The position numbers and the translations under genes are program-made. A DNA stretch of 64,000 nucleotides, from the NCBI GenBank assembly GCA_024234955.1, contig JACKNK010000002.1, forward strand, positions 1 to 64,000, written 5' to 3'. The stretch is from Gammaproteobacteria bacterium (GTDB taxonomy: Bacteria; Pseudomonadota; Gammaproteobacteria; JACKNK01). Below are positions 8,106 through 16,324 of this stretch, piece by piece (position 1 is the first letter of the stretch; the number at the start of each line of letters is the position of its first letter). The notes beneath the pieces are model-generated. The model made no database searches. It saw nothing but the letters and a program-made list of their open reading frames with translations, and was not told the origin of the DNA.

Positions 8106-8123
8106 TTGGCACGCTTACTGCCT
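8106..8123 (+). promoter_or_regulatory. Sigma-54 promoter of glnA
   Basis: The sequence TTGGCACGCTTACTGCCT has the invariant GG (8108-8109) and GC (8120-8121) exactly 10 bases apart, matching the -24/-12 elements of RpoN promoters. It lies about 75 bases before the glnA start codon. Together with the NtrC-like site upstream and ntrBC downstream it supports nitrogen-regulated transcription of glnA. Confidence 0.82.
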
Positions 8124-8197
8124 TCTAGCCAAACCGGCTTTCTCATCTGGGGCAAGGCCCCAAACCCCGCAAACTCATGCAACTCGGAGGAGTTTCA

Positions 8198-9607
8198 ATG
8201 TCCGCTAGCGACGTGATGAAGATGATCGAAGAAAAGGGCGTCAAGTTCGTTGACTTGCGCTTCACTGACACCCACGGCAAGGAGCAGCACGTTACCCTGC
8301 CGACCCGTGAATTCGACGAAGAGATTTTTGAAGAAGGCAAGATGTTCGATGGCTCCTCCATCCAGGGTTGGAAGGGCATCAACGAGTCCGACATGATCCT
8401 GATGCCGGACGCGAGCACCGCGTTCATGGACCCGTTCACCGATGAACCGACCATGAATGTCAGCTGCGACATCATCGAGCCGTCCACGATGCAGGGCTAC
8501 GAGCGCGATCCGCGTTCGGTCGCACGCCGTGCCGAGGCTTACCTGCAGTCCACCGGTATCGGTGACACCGCCTACTTCGGTCCGGAAAACGAATTCTTCA
8601 TCTTTGACGATGTCCGTTGGGGCGCCGACATGAGCGGCTGCTTCGTCAAGGTCGATTCCGAAGAAGCCGACTGGAACTCCGAGCGCGTTTACGAAGACGG
8701 AAACATGGGTCACCGTCCGGGCGTCAAGGGTGGTTACTTCCCGGTTCCCCCGGTCGATTCCCTGCACGACATGCGTGGCGCCATGTGCCTGACCATGGAA
8801 GACATCGGTCTGGTCGTTGAAGTCCACCACCACGAAGTTGCGACCGCCGGTCAGTGCGAAATCGGTGTCGGTTTCAACACCCTGGTGAAGAAGGCGGACG
8901 AGGTCCAGAAGCTGAAGTACGTCGTTCACAATGTGGCTCACGCGTACGGCAAGACGGCGACCTTCATGCCGAAGCCGATGGTCGGCGACAACGGCAGTGG
9001 CATGCACGTTCACCAGTCCATCTCCAAGGACGGCGTGAACCTGTTCTCCGGTGATCAGTACGGCGGCCTCTCCGAGACTGCGCTGTACTACATCGGCGGC
9101 CTGATCAAGCATGCCAAGGCCCTCAACGCCTTCACCAACCCGGGTACCAACTCCTATAAGCGTCTGGTCCCGGGCTTCGAAGCCCCGGTCATGCTGGCCT
9201 ACTCGGCCCGTAACCGTTCCGCGTCGATTCGTATCCCGTATGTCGCCAGCCCGAAGGGTCGCCGCATCGAGCTGCGTTTCCCGGATTCCATCGCCAACCC
9301 GTATCTGGCCTTCGCGGCGATGCTGATGGCGGGCCTGGACGGTATCCAGAACAAGATCCATCCGGGCGATGCCATGGACAAGGATCTGTACGATCTGCCG
9401 CCGGAAGAAGATGCCAAGATCCCCAAGGTCTGCGCCTCGCTGGATGAAGCCCTCGATGCCCTCAATGAGGATCGTGCGTTCCTGACTGCTGGCGGTGTGT
9501 TCACCGACGACGTGATCGACGCGTACATCAAGCTGAAGATGGAGCATGTCACCGCGCTGCGCATGACCACCCATCCGATCGAATTCGACATGTACTATTC
9601 CTGCTGA
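8198..9607 (+). CDS. glnA: Glutamine synthetase type I
   Basis: A 469-residue glutamine synthetase, forming glutamine from glutamate, ammonia and ATP as a dodecamer. The start ATG 8198 follows a strong ribosome site CGGAGGAG (8185-8192) and gives the standard GSI-beta length; an earlier in-frame ATG at 8177 lies before that site. FDGSSIQGW, FGPENEFF and NRSASIRIP are active-site signatures. The segment KDLYDLPPEE places the adenylylation tyrosine at about residue 398, so activity is probably controlled by GlnE. A sigma-54 promoter precedes it, a strong terminator follows it, and ntrBC are next. Confidence 0.98.
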   Translation: MSASDVMKMIEEKGVKFVDLRFTDTHGKEQHVTLPTREFDEEIFEEGKMFDGSSIQGWKGINESDMILMPDASTAFMDPFTDEPTMNVSCDIIEPSTMQGYERDPRSVARRAEAYLQSTGIGDTAYFGPENEFFIFDDVRWGADMSGCFVKVDSEEADWNSERVYEDGNMGHRPGVKGGYFPVPPVDSLHDMRGAMCLTMEDIGLVVEVHHHEVATAGQCEIGVGFNTLVKKADEVQKLKYVVHNVAHAYGKTATFMPKPMVGDNGSGMHVHQSISKDGVNLFSGDQYGGLSETALYYIGGLIKHAKALNAFTNPGTNSYKRLVPGFEAPVMLAYSARNRSASIRIPYVASPKGRRIELRFPDSIANPYLAFAAMLMAGLDGIQNKIHPGDAMDKDLYDLPPEEDAKIPKVCASLDEALDALNEDRAFLTAGGVFTDDVIDAYIKLKMEHVTALRMTTHPIEFDMYYSC

Positions 9608-9650
9608 TCACAGGAACCCGTTCCGACTGGCCGGAAACGGACCAGTCGGA

Positions 9651-9693
9651 GCACAAAAAAACGCCCCCGAAATCCGGGGGCGTTTTTTTGTGC
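9651..9693. terminator. Rho-independent terminator after glnA
   Basis: A GC core stem (9662-9669 with 9675-9682, loop AAATC) is flanked by an A-run on the left and a run of seven T on the right, extending to 19-bp perfect arms. The symmetry would let it work on both strands, but only glnA on the plus strand needs it. It separates glnA from ntrB, so ntrBC expression requires read-through or their own promoter. Confidence 0.93.
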
Positions 9694-9709
9694 GCGCTCG
9701 AGAACGATG

Positions 9710-9726
9710 TGCACCATTATGATGCA
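9710..9726 (+). promoter_or_regulatory. Candidate NtrC site before ntrB
   Basis: The 17-mer TGCACCATTATGATGCA is a near-perfect palindrome (arms TGCACCAT/ATGATGCA, one mismatch) and agrees at 13 of 17 positions with an enterobacterial NtrC site as I recall it. It lies between the glnA terminator and ntrB, 105 bases before the ntrB start. In E. coli NtrC binds here to repress the minor ntrB promoter; the same logic is inferred. Confidence 0.6.
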
Positions 9727-9830
9727 TATTCCCGTTTACTCACGATTCCGCCCGGGTCGGAGATACGTAAAATCAATCACTTACCACCTTGATCGGATCT
9801 CGCTGGGCTGGATCGCTTCTTGCACATCGG

Positions 9831-10913
9831 ATGCCCATGGACGCACAGACGACAAGCTCGATTGCGGCATTGGTGGTGGAAAATCAATCTGCTGCCGTAC
9901 TGCTGTTCAACGGGAAGCTCCAGCTGACCTACCTGAACCCTGCAGCGGAAGCGCTGCTGGGGATCAGCGAACGTCATGCCGTGGGTTTGACCGTTGATGT
10001 CATCTTTGCAGATATGAGCGAGGCTGAAGACTGCATGACCCGCTCACTGACCCAGGATCAACCATTCGCTGAGCGTGAACTGGAAATGCACCGTGCGGAC
10101 GGCAGCGCGATTACGGTCGATTGCACCGTGACCCCGCTGATCGATGGCGACGGCCCGCGTTCCTTGTTGGTGGAACTGGTCCAGGTCGATCGTCACCTGC
10201 GTATCAATCGTGAAGAAGCGCTGTTGGCGCAGGAAAAGGTCAGTCGTGCCCTGGTCAGGGGCATGGCGCACGAGATAAAGAACCCGCTAGGCGGTCTGCG
10301 CGGTGCGGCTCAACTGCTGCAGAAGGAGTTGGCCGATCCCAACCTGCATGAATACACGCAGGTGATCATCGCCGAGGCGGATCGCTTGCAGACTTTGGTG
10401 AACCGGATGCTGGGTCCGCGCAGCGAACCGCGATTCGCTGCAGTGAATATCTTCGAAGTCCTCGAGCATGTGATCAAACTGGTCGCTGCCGAAACCGGTG
10501 AGCGTGTTCAGGTATTTCGCGACTACGATCCCAGTATCCCGGAGTTGAGCGCAGACCGTGGCATGCTGATCCAGGCGGTTCTCAATCTGGTGCGAAATGC
10601 CATCGAAGCACTCGGACTGGGGGGTGGCAATATCACCTTCCGCACCCGGGCCCAAAGGCAGTTCACGATCGGGACACGACGCCACCGCTTGGTGATCCGC
10701 GTTGATGTCATCGATACCGGTCCGGGTATCGATCCGGAGTTCAAGGACCGCATCTTTTACCCGATGGTGACCTCGCGCGCCGAGGGCACCGGCCTGGGAT
10801 TGTCGATTGCGCAGTCTCTGATCAACCGGCATCAAGGTCTGATCGAATGCGATAGCGAGCCCGGCAACACAGTTTTTTCAATCTACCTGCCCATGGAGAT
10901 CTCGGATGACTAA
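9831..10913 (+). CDS. ntrB: Nitrogen regulation sensor histidine kinase NtrB
   Basis: A 360-residue cytoplasmic kinase/phosphatase that phosphorylates NtrC when nitrogen is limiting, under PII control. It has a PAS domain (about residues 10-110), a HisKA segment GMAHEIKNPLGGLRGAAQLL with the phospho-acceptor near His147, and an HATPase domain with LNLVRNAIEA, DTGPGI and GTGLGLSIAQ. I chose ATG 9831; ATG 9837 two codons on is equally possible, and no strong ribosome site decides. It overlaps ntrC by 8 bases. PAS content and adjacency to glnA and ntrC make the identification firm. Confidence 0.95.
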   Translation: MPMDAQTTSSIAALVVENQSAAVLLFNGKLQLTYLNPAAEALLGISERHAVGLTVDVIFADMSEAEDCMTRSLTQDQPFAERELEMHRADGSAITVDCTVTPLIDGDGPRSLLVELVQVDRHLRINREEALLAQEKVSRALVRGMAHEIKNPLGGLRGAAQLLQKELADPNLHEYTQVIIAEADRLQTLVNRMLGPRSEPRFAAVNIFEVLEHVIKLVAAETGERVQVFRDYDPSIPELSADRGMLIQAVLNLVRNAIEALGLGGGNITFRTRAQRQFTIGTRRHRLVIRVDVIDTGPGIDPEFKDRIFYPMVTSRAEGTGLGLSIAQSLINRHQGLIECDSEPGNTVFSIYLPMEISDD

Positions 10914-12324
10914 TCGCGTCTGGGTAATCGACGACGATCGTTCAATCCGCTGGGTGTTGGAAAAGGCCCTCACCAACGCCCGCATGGACGTCACGACCTT
11001 TGACAACGCCGACGCGGCCATCGCAGCCTTGGGACGACGGGTCCCGGACGCCATCCTCACCGATATTCGCATGCCGGGGACCGATGGCCTCGCGCTGCTG
11101 GAGCGCCTCGGCCATGAACACCCGGATCTGCCGGTGGTGATCATGACCGCGCATTCCGACCTGGATGCCGCAGTCGCTGCCTATCAGGGTGGCGCGTTCG
11201 AGTACCTTCCAAAGCCGTTCGACGTCGATGAAGCGGTGGCGGTGGTCGAGCGGGCCTGTGAGGCATCGCAGGCCACCACGGCGCCGAGCAAGGCACCGTC
11301 GAACCCGATTTCCGAGATCATCGGCGAAGCCCCGGCGATGCAGGAGGTTTTCCGCGCCATCGGGCGATTGAGCCGCTCCCATATCACCGTGTTGATCAAC
11401 GGGGAGTCGGGAACCGGTAAGGAACTGGTTGCGCGCGCACTGCATCGTCATTCGCCGCGCGCCGGAAAACCGTTTATCGCCCTGAATATGGCGGCGATTC
11501 CGAAGGACCTGATGGAATCGGAATTGTTCGGCCATGAACGCGGGTCATTCACCGGTGCGCAGAGCGCGCGTGCCGGTCGTTTCGAACAGGCGCATGGGGG
11601 CACCTTGTTCCTCGACGAAATCGGTGACATGCCGATCGAATTGCAGACCCGTCTGCTGCGTGTGCTGGCCGATGGGGAGTTTTTCCGCGTCGGTGCCCAC
11701 GACGCGACCCGTGTCGATGTGCGCATCATCGCCGCCACGCACCAGAATCTGGAGAAGCGCGTCGAAGCGGGGAGCTTCCGCGAAGACTTGTTTCATCGCC
11801 TGAACGTAATCCGGATCCACATCCCGAGCCTGCGTGAACGACAGGCCGATATTCCTCTTCTGGCCGGTAAATTCCTCCAGCAGGCGGCCAAGGAATTGGA
11901 AGTCGAAGCCAAGGTGTTGGGCAAGGATGCAGCGGACTGGCTCAGCCGGTTCGAATGGCCCGGCAATGTGCGCCAGCTGGAGAACACCTGTCGCTGGCTG
12001 ACGGTCATGGCGACCGGTCGTGAGGTCCACGTCGATGATCTGCCCCGTGAGATTCGCGAACCTGCGAGCAGTTCCGGCGACGCCCAGAGCGCGGGTGGAG
12101 ACTGGAAGTCCGGCTTGCGCCAATGGGCGCGCGCGCGACTCGCGTCGGGCGAGGCCGGCCTGGTTACCGACGCGGTCGAGGCTGCTGAACGCATCCTGAT
12201 CGAAGTGGCTTTGCAGCAGACGGGGGGACGTCGTCAGGACGCCGCCAAATTGCTGGGTTGGGGTCGCAATACCCTGACTCGCAAGATCAAGGAACTGGGC
12301 ATGGAGGAAGACGCTGCGGCATGA
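10906..12324 (+). CDS. ntrC: Nitrogen regulation response regulator NtrC
   Basis: A 472-residue sigma-54 activator. The receiver domain has its phosphorylation Asp53 in LTDIRMPG. The central AAA+ domain shows Walker A GESGTGKE and Walker B LFLDEIGDMP. The sigma-54 contact loop reads GSFTGA rather than the commoner GAFTGA. A Fis-type helix-turn-helix (AAKLLGWGRNTLTRKIKELG) ends the protein. It should activate glnA through the sites upstream and control other nitrogen genes. The 8-base overlap with ntrB couples their translation. Confidence 0.96.
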   Translation: MTNRVWVIDDDRSIRWVLEKALTNARMDVTTFDNADAAIAALGRRVPDAILTDIRMPGTDGLALLERLGHEHPDLPVVIMTAHSDLDAAVAAYQGGAFEYLPKPFDVDEAVAVVERACEASQATTAPSKAPSNPISEIIGEAPAMQEVFRAIGRLSRSHITVLINGESGTGKELVARALHRHSPRAGKPFIALNMAAIPKDLMESELFGHERGSFTGAQSARAGRFEQAHGGTLFLDEIGDMPIELQTRLLRVLADGEFFRVGAHDATRVDVRIIAATHQNLEKRVEAGSFREDLFHRLNVIRIHIPSLRERQADIPLLAGKFLQQAAKELEVEAKVLGKDAADWLSRFEWPGNVRQLENTCRWLTVMATGREVHVDDLPREIREPASSSGDAQSAGGDWKSGLRQWARARLASGEAGLVTDAVEAAERILIEVALQQTGGRRQDAAKLLGWGRNTLTRKIKELGMEEDAAA

Positions 12325-12355
12325 GACCTCACCGCAGCATCCGATGACTGCCGCG

Positions 12356-12787
12356 TCAGTGGCCGGATGGCGCGCTCCGCTCTTCCAGTCGCTCAAGTAA
12401 GGGCTTGAGGGTTTCGGCTTTGGTCGGATCGCGCTTTACCGCTTCCTGGATCGCCGCGTGCGCGAGGGCGCCACGACCGGTGTGAACGTAAGCGAGTGCG
12501 AGTCCGATGAAAGGACGCGGGGTGGCGGCGTCCAGGGATGCCGCCTTCTTCAGTAAGTCGATTGCCTGCGGGTAATTCCCCGCACCCAATTCAACGCCAC
12601 CGAGCTTCAGCAATGCCTCGACATTGTTGGGCTCCGTCTTGAGCAGATCGGTAAGAACTTCCCGCGCCTGATCGACTGATCCTTCTGCGATCGCGGTTGC
12701 GGCCTGATCGATAGGGGCACTGGCCGCGACGACCTGGCCTCCCAGCAAGGCGAACGAAACCAGAAAACTGGAAAACAAATGCTTCAT
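12356..12787 (-). CDS. Secreted tetratricopeptide-repeat protein
   Basis: A 143-residue protein with a signal peptide (MKHLFSSFLVSFALLGGQVVA, cut near AASA) and about three TPR units in the rest (EVLTDLLKTEPNNVEALLKL, NYPQAIDLLKKAASLDAATP, GALAHAAIQEAVKRDPTKAE). TPRs mediate protein contacts, so a periplasmic scaffold or assembly role is likely. ATG 12787 is preceded by a GGAGGGGGA ribosome site. It lies downstream of the octaheme cytochrome on the same strand but beyond a terminator, so cotranscription would need read-through. A link to cytochrome maturation is only suggested by position. Confidence 0.72.
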   Translation of the reverse strand: MKHLFSSFLVSFALLGGQVVAASAPIDQAATAIAEGSVDQAREVLTDLLKTEPNNVEALLKLGGVELGAGNYPQAIDLLKKAASLDAATPRPFIGLALAYVHTGRGALAHAAIQEAVKRDPTKAETLKPLLERLEERSAPSGH

Positions 12788-12820
12788 GGCGATTTCCCCC
12801 TCCGGGGTGTCGATGGGAGC

Positions 12821-12848
12821 AAAAACGGCCCGGGGTTGCCGGGCCGTT
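12821..12848 (-). terminator. Terminator of the octaheme cytochrome gene
   Basis: A 10-bp stem (12824-12833 with 12839-12848) and 5-base loop is followed on the minus strand by a run of five T. It sits 41 bases beyond the stop of the octaheme cytochrome gene and just before the TPR gene, so it mainly ends the cytochrome transcript. Confidence 0.85.
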
Positions 12849-12889
12849 CTCCTGCTACGCCCTGTCGGGCGCATGGCTGTTGTTGAGGC

Positions 12890-14386
12890 TTACTTCAGAG
12901 CGCCCTTACCGTAGCGTTCTTCGAAGCCTTTGCGGACCTTGTCGATGGACTCCTTGCTCATGCCGTTGAAGTACCAGTCATGGCCTTCGATCGGCTTGAA
13001 GTACTTCTCGAGCATTTCATCCGCAAACTTCTCGTTGCCGTCCTTCTTGTGGACCGCTTCACGCATCTGAGGAATCCATTCGAAGTAGGTGTGCTTGGCC
13101 ACTTCATACAGGCCATGCCACCACGTGTAGTCCGGACCATTCATGGACGCGCCATGACGAGCACGGCGACCCTCGTGATGCCAGATTTCCCACCAGGTCC
13201 ACTCGATTTCGTCGTCGAACGGTGCCTTGCTGATGTACCCGGCCTTCTTCAATTCACCCATGATCGCGGCAACCGGCTTGGCAAACTTGTCGTTGTAGAG
13301 ATCCACGACGTTGTCGAACTGGTTGTAGTGACCTTCGATGACGCTGCTGGTGTGGCAGGCGGAGCAGACGTTCTTCATCTTCTGGCGACGCTGCTCCCAG
13401 GTCACGACTTCGATGACCTTCGAGCCCTTGGCTTCATCACCGACTTTCGGGATCTCGCCCCCTTCCTTGACGTCGAACTCCTGACCGTCTTCCAGGCGAA
13501 CCAGGTTGATCTTCTGAGACACCGGCGGACGCAAAGTCCAGGAGATGCGATCGCCAACGTTATGAGTCTTGCCCTCACGTGGGGACGCAGACATGTGGCA
13601 GGTCGCGCAGGTCGGGGCTGCGGTGTAATCGACGCCGGCTACCCACTTGTCGGACTTGAGGTTCATCTCATCAACCTGAGCGCGGTAAATGATGCCGTGC
13701 TTGGATTCGTTGTAGACCTCGATCTGCGGATGGTCAGGACCGACGTGGCACTTCCCGCAGGTATCCGGGGTACGGGCCTGGGCGCGGCTGAAGCGGTGAC
13801 GACCGTGGCAGGCGGTGCAGCTGCCTTCCGAGCCGTCCGGATTCAGCCGACCGATGCCGGTGTTCGGCCAGGTGGTCGGTAACGGCTTGCCGTCATCGCC
13901 GATTTCAACCTTGGCGCCGTGACACTGGCGGCAACCCGCGTTGACGGCGGCTGGGCCACCGACGACTTCACCGAGCAAATTATCCAGTGAAGCGAGAATG
14001 CGCCCGGCGTGCGCATGGTGCGAGCCGTCCATTTCCTGGAATTCGGTGTTATGACAACGGGAGCAATCTTTCGGCGTCACGATGATCGAGATGCGCTGGC
14101 CGTTGTGCATATAGCCATCCTTATCATCCGCTTCGGCCTTATGACAGTCGAGGCAGTTCACGCCGACCTGACCGTGCTGCGAATTGTTCCATTCACGGTA
14201 GAGACCCGGTGATACGCTGGCGTGGCAGGCAATACAGCCTTCCCCCGCCGGATTACCCCAATCCTCACCAATCTTCCCAGCGGGACGCGCGGCATCAGCC
14301 GGCAGGCTGAGCAACATCCCCGCCGCCGCGATACAGCCTGCGAAGGCCTGCCACGCGCGTTTCGTGCGTTGTTTTTTGTCGAGCAT
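12890..14386 (-). CDS. Octaheme c-type cytochrome, hydroxylamine oxidoreductase-like
   Basis: A 498-residue periplasmic multiheme protein with a signal peptide (cut near residue 32). Exactly eight CxxCH heme sites lie at about residues 51, 78, 108, 152, 190, 210, 260 and 341. After the last heme comes a helical tail with GPDYTWWHGLYEVAKHTYFE, which resembles the HAO family. HAO oxidises hydroxylamine in nitrifiers and anammox bacteria, while relatives reduce nitrite or detoxify hydroxylamine/NO. Whether the HAO tyrosine crosslink that makes heme P460 is present cannot be decided here. No HAO-quinone partner gene, cytochrome c554 or cM552 is nearby. A DNR-type regulator is divergent and shares an FNR/DNR box. 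Octaheme nitrite reductase is an alternative. Confidence 0.85.
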   Translation of the reverse strand: MLDKKQRTKRAWQAFAGCIAAAGMLLSLPADAARPAGKIGEDWGNPAGEGCIACHASVSPGLYREWNNSQHGQVGVNCLDCHKAEADDKDGYMHNGQRISIIVTPKDCSRCHNTEFQEMDGSHHAHAGRILASLDNLLGEVVGGPAAVNAGCRQCHGAKVEIGDDGKPLPTTWPNTGIGRLNPDGSEGSCTACHGRHRFSRAQARTPDTCGKCHVGPDHPQIEVYNESKHGIIYRAQVDEMNLKSDKWVAGVDYTAAPTCATCHMSASPREGKTHNVGDRISWTLRPPVSQKINLVRLEDGQEFDVKEGGEIPKVGDEAKGSKVIEVVTWEQRRQKMKNVCSACHTSSVIEGHYNQFDNVVDLYNDKFAKPVAAIMGELKKAGYISKAPFDDEIEWTWWEIWHHEGRRARHGASMNGPDYTWWHGLYEVAKHTYFEWIPQMREAVHKKDGNEKFADEMLEKYFKPIEGHDWYFNGMSKESIDKVRKGFEERYGKGALK

Positions 14387-14475
14387 TTCCCTTTCCCCCT
14401 AGGTGCGAGAAACCATTACCCCGATATGGGTTATTGCAGCGTAGGGATACGCAGGGATTGGAACAATGAATCGGC

Positions 14476-14489
14476 TTGACGGATGTCAA
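14476..14489. promoter_or_regulatory. FNR/DNR box between octaheme cytochrome and dnr
   Basis: TTGACGGATGTCAA is a perfect 5-4-5 palindrome of the FNR/DNR type (consensus TTGAT-N4-ATCAA). It lies 90 bases upstream of the cytochrome start codon on one side and 94 bases upstream of the regulator start on the other, so one dimer could control both. An imperfect inverted repeat at 14505-14524 nearby may be a second operator. Confidence 0.78.
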
Positions 14490-14582
14490 GGTGTATAAGT
14501 CCTTGCTTTATTACGATAATAAGCTCCGGTAATCATAGAATTGTCCGCATACGCGAAGACAACGGCGCCGGCGGGAGGATGT

Positions 14583-15296
14583 ATGACCAAGAATGATCGC
14601 GGTTCCATCGCGCGACAGATGCTTCGCTCTGCACACCTGTTTGCCGGTTTGAGCGACGATGACATCGATGCGATCGGTGAGATCAGCCAGTTGCGCGGCG
14701 TGCGCATGGGTGAGGTGCTTTTTCGGGCCGGCGATCCTTGCAGCGCCATCTACGTTGCCGAAAGCGGATTGATCAAGCTTTACGTGATCGGCCCCAAGGG
14801 TCAGGAAAAGGTCATCGAGTTCATCGAGCCGGGCGATTCGTTTGCAGAGGCGGCGTTATTTTCCGGCCAGGGTTACCCGGTTTCCGCGATGGCAAGTTCC
14901 GATTCGTCGGTACTCGCGATCGATGGCTTTGCGCTTGCCCGATATATGCACAGCCATCCGCACGTCAGTTGGACCATGCTGTCGGTCCTGAGCCGACGTT
15001 GCCACCAGTTGGTCGGCCAGCTTCGCTCGGCAACCTGCCATTCTGCCGAACAGCGGGTGATCCATTACCTGATGGAGAACTACGACGACGAGGCGCCGGA
15101 CGATGCGGTCAGCCATCTGCCGAATCGCCGTTCGGAACTGGCCTGTGCGCTCGGCATTACCCCGGAAACGTTATGCCGGGTACTCGGCAAGCTCCGCAAG
15201 AATGGCTGGATCGAAACCGACCACAACCTGATCTACGTGCGTGCCGCAGAGCCGTTGCTGGAGTTGCTGGACCTGCGCGGCAGCGACAACGACTGA
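14583..15296 (+). CDS. dnr: CRP/FNR-family transcriptional regulator, DNR-like
   Basis: A 237-residue regulator with an N-terminal cyclic-nucleotide-like sensor domain (FRAGDPCSAIYVAESGLIKL) and a C-terminal winged helix-turn-helix (RRSELACALGITPETLCRVL). It lacks the N-terminal four-cysteine cluster of FNR, which fits the NO-sensing DNR type; heme sensing is inferred. The recognition helix ETLCRVL keeps the E..R pair that reads TTGA half-sites. ATG 14583 follows the ribosome site GCGGGAGGA. It is divergent from the octaheme cytochrome, with an FNR/DNR box between, so it probably controls that gene and itself. Confidence 0.82.
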   Translation: MTKNDRGSIARQMLRSAHLFAGLSDDDIDAIGEISQLRGVRMGEVLFRAGDPCSAIYVAESGLIKLYVIGPKGQEKVIEFIEPGDSFAEAALFSGQGYPVSAMASSDSSVLAIDGFALARYMHSHPHVSWTMLSVLSRRCHQLVGQLRSATCHSAEQRVIHYLMENYDDEAPDDAVSHLPNRRSELACALGITPETLCRVLGKLRKNGWIETDHNLIYVRAAEPLLELLDLRGSDND

Positions 15297-15297
15297 A

Positions 15298-16272
15298 TCA
15301 TTCGACGCAGACGTCGCAGGCACTGATCGCGGAATTCAATTCCAGCGTGCCGACCAGTTGGGCGATGCTGCTCAATTGGTGGCGGCGCAGATAATCGGCG
15401 ATGCCGCTATTGATCGATTCACAGACCAGCGGGTCGTAAAACAGGGCGGTGCCCACGCCTACCGCCGATGCCCCGGCAATGATGAACTCAAGTGCGTCGT
15501 TGGCATTGGTGACGCCGCCCTGACCGATGATCGGAATGCCGTGTTTACGCGCAACCTGATGCACTTGGTGGGTCTTCAACAGGGCCACGGGCTTGATCGC
15601 CGGACCGGACAGGCCACCCTGGTTGTTACCCAGGATCGGTGCGCGCTGTTCGATGTCGATGGCCATGCCCATCAGGGTGTTGATCACGGCGAAGCCATCG
15701 GTACCCGATTCGATGCAGCGCCGGGCGTTTTCGGCGATATCGGTCTGATTCGGGGACAGCTTGGTGATCAGCGGTTTTCGGGTCGCCGCACGCACCGCCG
15801 CCACCACCCGCGCCGACATATCCGGATCGTTGCCAAACGCGGCACCGCCTTCCTTCACATTCGGGCAGGAGATGTTCAGTTCGATGGCATCGATGTTCGA
15901 ATCGTCGAATATGCGCGTGACTTCAACGTATTCCTCGACCGTGGACCCGGAGACATTGGCAATGAAGCGGGTTTCCGAAAAATCCAGTTTCGGCAGGATG
16001 TTGTCTACGACGTAGCGTGCGCCCGGATTCTGCAAACCGATGGAATTCAGCATCCCCCCCGGTGTCTCGTAAACACGATGCGGCTGGTTGCCGAGCCGGT
16101 TCTCGCCCGTGGTCCCTTTCAGACAGATTGCGCCGACCTCTGAGTTCGAGAAGCCGGCCACACGGGTATACTCCTCGCCGAATCCGACGCAGCCGGAGAG
16201 CAGCACGATGGGGCTGTCGAACGGCATTCCACAGAACTCGACATGCAGCAGATCACGGTCGTCGGCATTCAT
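15298..16272 (-). CDS. pyrD: Dihydroorotate dehydrogenase family protein, class 1-like
   Basis: A 324-residue TIM-barrel FMN enzyme. The segment IELNISCPNVKEGG has the catalytic cysteine of class 1 dihydroorotate dehydrogenases, which use a Cys base instead of the Ser of membrane class 2. GQGGVTNANDALEFIIAGAS and VGVGTALFYDP near the C-terminus match the FMN phosphate-binding loops. Class 1B enzymes normally need the PyrK electron-transfer subunit, and none is encoded in this window. The C-terminal CDVC is unusual. It is convergent with dnr with only one base between stops. A dihydropyrimidine dehydrogenase-like relative is the alternative. Confidence 0.82.
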   Translation of the reverse strand: MNADDRDLLHVEFCGMPFDSPIVLLSGCVGFGEEYTRVAGFSNSEVGAICLKGTTGENRLGNQPHRVYETPGGMLNSIGLQNPGARYVVDNILPKLDFSETRFIANVSGSTVEEYVEVTRIFDDSNIDAIELNISCPNVKEGGAAFGNDPDMSARVVAAVRAATRKPLITKLSPNQTDIAENARRCIESGTDGFAVINTLMGMAIDIEQRAPILGNNQGGLSGPAIKPVALLKTHQVHQVARKHGIPIIGQGGVTNANDALEFIIAGASAVGVGTALFYDPLVCESINSGIADYLRRHQLSSIAQLVGTLELNSAISACDVCVE

Positions 16273-16324
16273 TCCACTGGCTCAGATTGTGGGCTGTTGA
16301 AAGGGCCGTTGAGTATACCTGCGC

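Noticed and set aside
8195..9574. 459-codon open frame antisense to glnA
   Set aside because: It mirrors the glnA codons over nearly the whole gene, shows no domain motif, and glnA is an unmistakable gene.
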